DNA from: an uncultured Clostridia bacterium
GTDB taxonomy: Bacteria > Bacillota > Clostridia > Christensenellales > Borkfalkiaceae
Length of the DNA stretch: 5,422 nt
Direction: 5' to 3'
NCBI GenBank assembly: GCA_937915565.1
Contig: CALDMH010000001.1
Coordinates: 1 to 5,422 of the forward strand
Shown here: in pieces, positions 1 through 5,422 of the stretch
Layout: each line of letters begins with the position of its first letter
Numbering within the stretch: position 1 is the first letter of the stretch
Notes under the pieces: generated by a model
The model's input: the letters and a program-made list of their open reading frames with translations, nothing else
Told to the model about the DNA's origin: nothing
The model's database searches: none
Program-made: the position numbers and the translations under genes

Positions 1-3000
1 GTTCCGGAAACCGTGAATACTCTTTGCCTGTTGTTAAAAACGTAAGTAAACTTACCGTTTACGTAAGCGTAAGAAGCTTTCTTTTCTCCGATAGTGAGCG
101 TTCCGAAACCGTCGGAAATAATATCACCCTCGCTACCGGTGTAAGTGTTGGCCGTTCCGTCGCTTAAAGCTATCGTAGTGCCTATCTTTCTGAAAATACC
201 GTTTCCGTTTTTGTCATAGGTAACCAAATCCTTATCCTTACAATCTTTTGCGTCGATGCCTGCCGTCCAACTTGCGTTTGCATAAAGCTTATCGTCGTAA
301 ATAACCATACTCTTTGAAGTCTTATCGGTGTAATAAACGGTTATCCAGGAAACGAGCTTACCGCTGACGTCGATTGCAGAGAATTTAACGTTAGAAATAT
401 CGGATACGTTGCCGAAAACGATATAAACGTCATTCTTCCAAGAAGCACTGTCACTTGAATTAAAACTGAAAACGATTACGTTAAGTTCTTTGTTGAAATA
501 CGCATATCTTACTGCGGAAGACAACACTCCGTCTTCAATCAAGCAATCGCTGTCGGAAAGTTTTCCGCTCATTTTACCGGAATAAGAACCGTCGGCAAGC
601 ACTTTGAAAGAAGTATCGAAATCGGAAGAAGATGCTTTTTTATCTTTTTGCCATCCTTTAAATATTTCAAAGCCTTTGTAAGTGCCGTAAGCTTTTGCCG
701 CTTCAATCCACTTTGCATAATAAGTAAGGTCGCCGGTAAGGACTTTTCTCGTGGAAGCTTCTTCACCCCACGTTCCGTCCTCATTCTTCAAGAACCAGCC
801 GGCAAATACCAATTCGCCGTATTTCTCGGTTACAGTGGGAATTCCGCTTACTTTATCTTCTACGTACTTATTTGCAATCACAACGGCTTCTTTATCCAAA
901 CCGTTATAATCGAATTTAAGCGTAACCGCAGGCGACCACTTCGCATAAAGCGTGAAGTTTTCCGTAAGCGTGTAAGACGATTTAGCTGCCGTTTTACATT
1001 CTGCGTCCACGTACCAGCCGCGGAACGTAAACCCTTCGGCAGTGGGCTTCACGGTGGAAACCGTGTAAGCGACCTTGGCAGGTACGGTTACGGTAACGTC
1101 CTTGCCGTTGCCCTTATAGTTGTAAGTTACGGTTACTTCGGGAACTAAAAGCTCATACGTATTGCCCAATTCCTCGTCAATTAAAACGGTGAACTGAACG
1201 TATTCCTTTTTGTTGTTAAAGTAAGCGTCGAATACGTTTTCTGCCGCTCCTTCCTGATGCGCATAAGTGCCGACTTTTTCACCGTATTTTGCAACGCCTG
1301 CGCCGTTCAGGTACAAAGTGCCGCCTTCACAGGTGTAGAAACCTTTGAATCCGTCAACAGCCTTGGTGAACGAAGAACTCGTCTTTGCAAATTCCTTAAC
1401 GAGCGTTTCTCCGTTATAAACTTTAACGTTGAGCGCATCCTTAATCTCTGCAACGGTAAGAACGCCGTCGTCGTGACCTTTAACGGTTGCGTTCACGTAG
1501 AGCGCGCTCGCGTCGGTAAACAACGAATAATTCACGTTTTCATTGTTCTTATCGGCATACGTCATAAAGACGTGATATTTGCCGTCCGCAGTCAATCTGT
1601 AAGCGGTGAAGTCAGCGGTCTTATATGCGGTGTTATACGGAATCATAAACACGAAGTCGCTCTTCGTGTAAAGGTCCGTTGTGTTGGAAGAAGCTTTGGA
1701 TATAGCAATTATTCCGGAAGCGGCGTCGTAAATACCATAGAGGTTATAAGAACCGGCCTTAACGCTTACAATCTTCTTGCTTTCGTCAACGTACTTAATT
1801 TCAAAGTTAGTGCCACTGCTGAAACCGTTATAACTGTCGACTTTTCCTTTTCCGAAGAAATCGATATTAAGAGCATTGGATTCACCATAGTTTCTTACGT
1901 CTACGCTACCGGACACGTTAACGAGCAGGTAAGAACCGTAGAACGGCGAAACGTCAACCCACTTTGCGTAAAGAACGACGTCGTCCGTAAGAACGGTTCC
2001 GCTCTTAACCTCCGAGCCGTATTCGCCGGCAGCGGTCTTCGTGAACCAGCCTGCAAACACCTTTTCTCCGAACTTGAAGTCAACGGCTTTAACGGTTATC
2101 GAATCGTTTGCATAAAGTTTGGCTTCTTCGTCCGCGTGCGTACCGTCTTCGTATTTGTAAGTTACGATTATGGCTTTATCCCATTTAGCGTAGAACTTTA
2201 CGTCTGCATTGGCGGTGAACGACGAGCCTGCCGCAACTTTCGTTGCAAAAGTAGCTTCTTTATACCAGCCGCGGAAGATATAACCTTCGGCAGTAGGTAC
2301 GTCGCTCGTTACGGTTTGAGAGCTGAATTTATCAACGTCTTCCTCAATATCTTCTCCGTGTCCGCCGAGCGCGTAAGTAACTTTAACCTTCGGAATAGCG
2401 ATTAAGCAAGTTTTCGCTTCTTTGTTAAACGTTATCTCTCTGTATCCTACGGAAAGATTTACGCCTACGACGTTTTCTTTTACGGTCGTGTAAGTAACGG
2501 TTTCGTTACCGACGGTAATTCCGCCGCCCGCAGTTAAGGTAACTTTCGTTCCGTCCTCAGCCGTAAACGTGCCTGCGGCCTCGGGATTAAGCGGAGCTGC
2601 CGCATAAACGTCAATGCCGTTTATTTTGAAGTCTTTAATAAACACTCCATCCAAGCTGCCGCCGTCACCGAAACTATCTTTTCGATAAGTAAATTGCAAC
2701 ACCTTTAAATTATCTTCCTTTGAAGCATCAAGGACAGTAACGATTTTTTTCCACGTGAGCGTACTCAAATCACTCAAAGTTGCGCCGGATTTTTTGCCGC
2801 CTTCTCTATTGTTATATGTGCGTTTACCATCTTTTACGTAGTACATATCGAGGTAATCGTAACTTACACTTTCAGAATCGATTGCATATTCAAAGGAAAT
2901 AGTTACAACACCTTCCGTTGCCAATATATCCATCGTTGCAAAGGAACTGTTTATACCTTTATTACCAGACTTCCATATACCAAGTTTCGCATCGTAAACA

Positions 3001-5422
3001 AACGGATAGTAATTTGAAGAAGTTGAGAACTTGAATTCAACGTTACCTGCCCAAGCCCATTTAGCGTAAACGGCGGTGACCGCTTCGCTCATAACGTCGT
3101 CTGCGACAAGTTCCGTTGTCCAATCCGCATCCTTGAACCAACCGACGAACTTGTAGCCGTCCTTAATGGCAAGGCTGTTTGCAATATCTTCGTCGGCCGC
3201 AAGAGCTTCGGAAATTTTGCTGTTTTCCTTTACGTTGATAACTTTATCTTCAATGCCGTTGCCGATAACGACCGTCAAAGGCTTCGTTGCGTAATACTTC
3301 GCTTTAACGGTTACGCCGTCAACGTCTTCTTCAACGAACTCGTCCTTCGAAGTTACCTCGGTTTCGGTTCCGTCTTCAAGAACGAAGAAATATCCTTTGA
3401 AATCGTCCGCGGTGTTTTCGGGAAGTTTGCTCAAAACCTTATCGCCGACCGCCGCGTGGATAGTATCCTCGTCGCCCGTCTTTTCGTCGATAATCTTTAC
3501 GGAAATCAAATCCTTCCAAACGGCGACGAGAGTTATTTCGTCCGTAACGAGGAAGTAATCGCCCTCGATAAGTTCGTCGTTGAGCGACCAGCCTTTGAAT
3601 TCCTGCGTTTCCGTATCTTCAAGCTTATGAGCGGCAATATGGAAGTGCGTGTTAGTGTTGACTTCAACGCTCTTCTTCGTTCCGTGGCCGTTCGTATCGA
3701 ACCTGACGAGGATCATAGGCGTAGCTTTTCTGTAAGTTCCGTCAACGAAATCTACGTAATGGAACTCAACTACTCTGCCGTTTCCGTCATACAATCTGAA
3801 ATGAAGTTTGTTGTCTTTTACGTTATACTCGTAAGCGTATTCTTTTCCGGCCAAGGTCGCTTTGCCCATACCGTTTATGGTAAGAACGGGCTCGACCTCG
3901 TTTATACTGTCGTAAACGCCGGCAAATCTATCGAGCGAAACGACGTCGCCGTTTTTGCCGTATCCCGCAACTTTAACTCCGTTCTTCTTTACGAGGAACG
4001 TAAATCCTTCCGCAACGTTCTTGGTTAAGTCTTTTGCGGAAACTGCGTTGCCCGAAACGTCGGTGAACGTTACGCCGAAGTACACTTTGCCGTTCTCGAC
4101 GAATACGGAGTAAGTGCCGGTGGCGGTGGTTGCGCTCATAGCGTGGAATTTGTATTCAGAACTGAGAGCGCTGGTGACGTAAGCAGAAGCCTCCAACACC
4201 GTTGCCGACGGAACGAACAAATAGGTGGTGTAACCGATAGTTTCGTCCTTACCGAAATTGACTACCAACGCGCCGGTTTCTTTATCCATATAACCGTACA
4301 TCGTCTTCGTCGTCGTTTTGGTTTCGGAAGAAGAACCATAACCATAATCGTCGTCATCACCCCAGCCGCCGCCGGATTTGCTGTCGTAAGAAGTGAACAA
4401 CGTGAATTTGCCGGTTGCGTAATCAACCCAAGTGAAACGAACTAACTTATTTGAGTAATCGGAAGATGTGTTGATACAAGTATCGTCGGCTCTTCCTGCT
4501 TCGTCAAATTCGAGAACGCCTTTGAAAGCCGAGTTGTTTCCGTTGTTTTGTAAATGCGCGCCTGTGTACTGCTTTGCAAGTTTACACATCTTACAAGCAC
4601 CTTTTTCAAACTGATGCTCGATAACGTCGTCAACGACGCCGGTCTTTACGGATTCTTCCTTAACGTCGTGGCAACGAGTACATTCGCTGTGTTCGTCGTG
4701 ACTACCTTTCTCATAGCAGGTAGCCGCCTTAACGTTTTCGTAAACGACCTTATAATCGTGGCCGAGAGCGGGCGTGGTTTTAGCTACGCTTTCGATTATG
4801 GTATTGCAAACCGAGCAACGAACGACTTCGCTATACGAACCGTCTTCCGTGCAGGTTGCTTTAATTTCGCCTTCGATAACTGCGGAACCCGGGGTGTGAG
4901 GAGCTTTCGGCGTAACTTTCGCTACGGAACTTATCTTCTCGTTGCAAACTTCGCAGTAAGTAACTTCGTTATACGAGCCTTCCTTCGTGCAGGTGGCTTC
5001 AACGACGTCTTCCTTAACGGGAGCTTTCGGCGTGTGTCCTTTTTCGGGAACTTCAACCGTCGTTCTGCTCATTTCGGTGTTACATACGGAGCAATAAACT
5101 ACGCTCTCGTAAGAACCTTTTTCCGTGCAGGTTGCGGCTTTTTCATTCTCCTTAACAGCCTCTCCGGGCGTGTGAGGAGCGGTTTCTCCCGTAACCTTTT
5201 CTCTCGAAAGTTCTTTCTTACAATCGTGGCAATAAACGACCTTTTCATAAGAGCCGGGTACGGTGCAGGTTGCGTCTTTATTGTTTTCCGCAACGGGAGC
5301 GTCCGGATTGTGGTTGTCGGGATTTTTCGCGATTGTAACGTCGTCGTTCTCTATCTGAACGCCGTTCTTATCGAACTTATGGTGACAAAGCTTACATTCC
5401 TTGTATTCAACGTTACCGGTTG
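1..5422 (-). CDS. Giant InlB B-repeat-containing surface-type protein, internal fragment (both ends missing)
   Basis: One frame is open across the entire window: codons 5420 to 3, 1806 residues, about 195 kDa, checked codon by codon with no stop. No start or stop codon of this gene is inside, so the true protein is longer on both sides. Domain order is a five-and-a-half-unit cysteine array (residues 1-279), beta module 1 (280-569), three InlB-like units (570-789), a jelly-roll-like domain (790-938), a short beta module (939-1010), two InlB-like units (1011-1156), beta module 2 (1157-1426), two InlB-like units (1427-1573) and beta module 3 (1574 to the edge). InlB B-repeats are beta-grasp-like modules of bacterial surface proteins. 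By that family logic the protein is probably exported and acts in adhesion or ligand binding; this is inferred, since signal peptide and anchor are not visible. Composition is rich in Thr, Ser, Asp, Lys, Tyr and Val, as in exported beta-repeat proteins. There are no evident transmembrane stretches or catalytic motifs. Confidence 0.93.
3..701 (-). other. Beta-rich module 3 (residues 1574-1806), starts YGTY, truncated by window edge
   Basis: It starts 'AKAYGTYKGFEIFKGW' and continues 'KDKKASSSDFDTSF', 'VLADGSYSGKMSGKLSDSD', 'ELNVIVFSFNSSDSASW', 'WITVYYTDKTSKSMVIYDD', 'LYANASWTAGIDAKDCKD' and 'NTYTGSEGDIISDGFGTLTI', ending at the edge with 'NNRQRVFTVSG'. Its layout follows module 2: YGxY start, a 'Y-[AT]-D-K' strand, an 'LYxNA' strand and a terminal G-x-G hairpin beginning near residue 1758. 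Sequence divergence is greatest in the first 100 residues, which are Ser/Lys-rich and AT-rich (about 35% GC by hand count over rows 421-540 and 601-720). About 35-40 residues of the module, judged from module 2, lie beyond the window. Confidence 0.58.
3..1139 (-). repeat. 1251-bp supermodule direct repeat, copy 2 (truncated by window edge)
   Basis: Residues 1428-1806, which is 379 of the expected 417 positions. The InlB-like pair is well conserved with copy 1. The beta module is far more diverged, with only the layout and scattered motifs ('YGTY', 'Y-T-D-K', 'LYANA', the terminal G-x-G hairpin) retained. Whether a third copy follows cannot be seen here. Confidence 0.7.
702..1142 (-). repeat. 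InlB B-repeat-like pair, copy 2 (residues 1427-1497 A-type, 1498-1573 B-type)
   Basis: The A-type unit (930-1142) reads 'PEVTVTYNYKGNGKDVTV', then 'PTAEGFTFRGWYVDAECK' and 'NFTLYAKWSP'. The B-type unit (702-929) reads 'AVTLKFDYNGLDKEAV', then 'ELVFAGWFLKNEDGTWG' and 'DLTYYAKWIEA'. Central GWY/GWF and closing YAKW place both in the Listeria-Bacteroides/InlB B-repeat family. Relative to copy 1, the A unit is two residues shorter before its YAKW and the B unit makes up the difference, so register is regained. The pair follows module 2 and opens into module 3. Confidence 0.86.
1143..1952 (-). other. Beta-rich module 2 (residues 1157-1426), starts YGSY
   Basis: A 270-residue module between two InlB-like pairs. 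It starts 'VSPFYGSYLLVNV' and includes 'LNIDFFGKGKVDSYNG', 'YGIYDAASGIIAISK', 'FVFMIPYNTAYK', 'YHVFMTYADKNNENVNYSLF', 'ASALYVNATVKGHDDG' and 'LNVKVYNGETLVKEF'. Its terminal subdomain (1360-1426) has 'GFYTCEGGTLYLNGAG'. The pattern of beta strands with Asn/Gly turns, and the large number of Tyr, Thr and Asn residues, fit an exported beta-structured domain. It is paralogous to modules 1 and 3. The offset from its YGSY to the YGTY of module 3 is exactly 1251 bp. No catalytic motif was seen and the family was not recognised. Confidence 0.6.
1953..2390 (-). repeat. InlB B-repeat-like pair, copy 1 (residues 1011-1082 A-type, 1083-1156 B-type)
   Basis: The A-type unit (2175-2390) runs from 'KVKVTYALGGHG' through 'PTAEGYIFRGWYKEATF' to 'DVKFYAKWDK'. 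The B-type unit (1953-2174) runs from 'AIIVTYKYEDGTH' through 'KVFAGWFTKTAAGEYG' to 'DVVLYAKWVD'. Both have every hallmark of the Listeria-Bacteroides/InlB B-repeat family: opening V-T-Y strand, central GW[YF] and closing YAKW. The pair lies between the short beta module and module 2. It matches the pair at 702-1142 residue for residue in most positions, and at the DNA level it shares the 14-mer taccagccgcggaa (2263-2276 and 1012-1025, plus-strand spelling). Confidence 0.85.
2391..2606 (-). other. Short beta module with G-x-G turn (residues 939-1010)
   Basis: This follows the jelly-roll-like domain through a Pro/Ala linker ('YAAAPLNPEAAG'). Its core, residues 950-1010, reads 'GTFTAEDGTKVTLTAGGG', then 'TVTYTTVKENVVG' and 'YREITFNKEAKTCLIAIPK'. 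It aligns with the terminal subdomains of modules 1 (501-569), 2 (1360-1426) and 3 (from 1758). Each has a G-[VFT]-[YF] start, a 'TLT-x-x-G-x-G' hairpin, a 'G-x-x-x-x-Y' strand and an exit into the next InlB-like unit. Here the subdomain stands alone, without the 200-residue front part present in the modules. One cysteine (in 'KTCLIA') lies near its end. Function unknown. Confidence 0.55.
2607..3053 (-). other. Jelly-roll-like (carbohydrate-binding-type) domain, residues 790-938
   Basis: About 149 residues immediately after the third YAKW motif. Visible landmarks are 'FKFSTSSNYYPFVYDAKLG', 'SFATMDILATEGVVTISFEY', 'DYLDMYYVKDGKRTY', 'LTWKKIVTVLDASKEDNLKV', and 'LQFTYRKDSFGDGGSLDGVF' followed by 'IKDFKI'. 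The series 'G-x-V-T-I-S-F-E-Y', 'Y-D-Y-L-D-M-Y', a tryptophan strand 'W-K-K-I-V' and 'L-x-F-x-Y-x-K-D' then 'G-V-F-I-K-D-F' is the usual sequence of a CBM/MAM-like beta-sandwich found in exported Clostridia proteins. Glycan binding is inferred from that resemblance, not shown. Base composition is unlike the neighbours: my hand count gives about 37% GC over 2701-3000, against 50% or more in sampled rows on either side. Three of the gene's six TCA serine codons are here. This suggests separate acquisition of the domain. Confidence 0.6.
3054..3713 (-). repeat. Three InlB B-repeat-like units (residues 570-637, 638-711, 712-789)
   Basis: Unit 1 (3510-3713) starts 'ILVRFDTNGHG' and has 'FKGWSLNDE' and 'ITLVAVW'. 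Unit 2 (3288-3509) is degenerate: the usual GW[FY] is 'KGYFF' and the terminal YAKW is 'KAKYYA', although the B-type spacing 'F-x-G-[WY]-F...EDGT' is kept. Unit 3 (3054-3287) is canonical, with 'YKFVGWFKDADWTTEL' and 'AVYAKW'. The core pattern, a hydrophobic strand, a 'GW[FY]' turn about 40 residues in and a closing [VY]-A-[KV]-W, is that of the Listeria-Bacteroides repeat/InlB B-repeat family (Flg_new type). In this family the units are usually 65-80 residues and act as stalk or binding modules of surface proteins. Units 1 and 2 form an A-B pair like the two later pairs. Unit 3 is an extra A-type unit leading straight into the jelly-roll-like domain. Confidence 0.8.
3714..4583 (-). other. Beta-rich module 1 (residues 280-569) of the giant protein
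   Basis: This stretch of about 290 residues links the cysteine array to the first InlB-like unit. It begins 'KQYTGAHLQNN' and alternates short beta strands with polar turns. It contains 'YGYMDKETGALVVNFG' (compare 'YGIYDAASGIIAISK' in module 2), 'YLFVPS' (compare 'FVFMIP'), 'FTFLVKKNGVKV' (compare 'LNVKVYNGETLV') and a terminal subdomain, residues 501-569, around 'VLTINGMGKATLAGKEYAY'. These parallels in the same order indicate that modules 1, 2 and 3 are diverged paralogues of one building block. Residues 350-365 form an unusual Gly/Asp/Tyr/Ser insert. One lone cysteine (C315) lies outside the CxxC pattern. I do not recognise a named family; the lipocalin-like or META-like beta-barrel appearance is only an impression. 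Confidence 0.6.
4584..5420 (-). repeat. Cysteine (CxxC) repeat array, 46-residue period, five full units plus partial flanks
   Basis: Five tandem units of the form A-T-C-x3-G-[SY/SH]-x6-C-x2-C begin at residues 50, 96, 142, 188 and 233. The cysteine triads are 52/64/67, 98/110/113, 144/156/159, 190/202/205 and 235/247/250. Every unit keeps C-x11-C-x2-C exactly. Units 1-3 are 46 residues (138 bp) and unit 4 is 45. A leading CxxC (C9, C12) is the tail of an earlier unit. A closing half-unit 'HQFEKGACKMCK' (C276, C279) ends the array, giving 19 cysteines in 279 residues. Linkers carry 'HTPGEAV', 'HTPKAPV' or 'GHDY' segments. Such ATCTxxGxY...CxxC repeats are common in large surface proteins of gut Clostridia. 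I do not know an assigned function. The paired CxxC knuckles resemble zinc-ribbon halves, so metal binding or disulfide crosslinking is possible but unproven. Confidence 0.88.

Larger units (their letters stand above)
1140..2390 (-). repeat. 1251-bp supermodule direct repeat, copy 1 (A unit + B unit + module 2)
   Basis: Residues 1011-1427. Corresponding landmarks in the next copy are displaced by exactly 417 codons. The A-unit opening V-T-Y strand, the shared 14-mer at 2263 versus 1012, the B-unit aaccagcc at 2044 versus 793, the B-unit YAKW tryptophan codon (1959 versus 708) and the YGxY start (1938 versus 687) all show the same 1251-bp shift. This supports duplication of a whole InlB-InlB-beta-module block rather than independent gain of the parts. 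Confidence 0.75.

Noticed and set aside
648..1148. Plus-strand open frame of 166 codons
   Set aside because: In-register antisense of the second InlB-like pair; no domain, and it arises from TTA/TCA avoidance in the real gene.
1257..2405. Plus-strand open frame of 382 codons
   Set aside because: It is exactly antisense and in codon register with the InlB-like pair and module 2. It ends where the gene uses a TTA leucine codon, and its translation has no recognisable domain, while the minus frame gives clear YAKW repeats.
3456..4028. Plus-strand open frame of 190 codons
   Set aside because: In-register antisense of module 1 and the first InlB-like unit; no supporting motif.
4143..4445. Plus-strand open frame of 100 codons
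   Set aside because: In-register antisense of the segment of module 1 containing the Asp-rich insert; the Arg-rich and Ile/Val-rich translation is simply the complement of the Gly/Asp/Tyr codons.
5099..5293. Minus-strand 64-codon frame in another register, Arg/Lys-rich
   Set aside because: It overlaps the cysteine array, whose frame shows conserved C-x11-C-x2-C. The alternative frame merely repeats because the DNA does. The small minus frames at 569-784, 1901-2083 and 4442-4633 are rejected for the same kind of reason.
4584..5420. CRISPR array or other noncoding tandem repeat
   Set aside because: The 138-bp periodicity is too long and the repeats are diverged at synonymous-type positions while cysteines are kept, so it is protein-coding repetition.
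4584..5420. Multiheme cytochrome or ferredoxin-type cluster from the many CxxC motifs
   Set aside because: There is no run of CxxCH: only C9-K-L-C-H and C247-x2-C-H have a following His, and the other four units lack it. Spacing does not match 4Fe-4S ferredoxin motifs.

Overview
The window is a single, uninterrupted minus-strand reading frame. Codons run from 5420 down to 3 (1806 codons) with no stop, and neither the start codon nor the stop codon lies inside the window. It is an internal slice of a giant, modular, repeat-rich protein. There is no intergenic DNA, RNA gene, promoter or terminator to annotate. Residue numbers below are counted from the first full codon at 5420, not from the true N-terminus.

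Order along the protein (N to C, i.e. high to low coordinates):
(1) A cysteine array of 46-residue units, C-x11-C-x2-C, at 4584-5420.
(2) A long beta-rich module ('module 1') with an Asp/Gly/Tyr-rich insert, at 3714-4583.
(3) Three InlB B-repeat-like (Listeria-Bacteroides/Flg_new-type) units, at 3054-3713.
(4) A jelly-roll-like, possibly carbohydrate-binding domain that is clearly more AT-rich than its surroundings, at 2607-3053, followed by a short beta module at 2391-2606.
(5) Two more InlB-like units, at 1953-2390.
(6) Beta-rich module 2, at 1143-1952.
(7) Another pair of InlB-like units, at 702-1142.
(8) Beta-rich module 3, cut by the window edge, at 3-701.
Items 5-6 and 7-8 are two copies of one 417-codon (1251-bp) supermodule in exact register.

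Taken together, this looks like an extracellular or cell-surface adhesin/binding protein of the kind abundant in uncultured gut Clostridia (Bacillota). That is inference from the 'GW[FY]...YAKW' modules, the 'ATCTxxGxY...CxxC' repeats and the roughly 45-50% GC coding style. The signal peptide and wall or membrane anchor that would prove it lie outside the window. No enzyme active site was recognised.

Open frames on the plus strand are in-register antisense shadows. They stay open because this gene almost never uses TTA, CTA or TCA codons.
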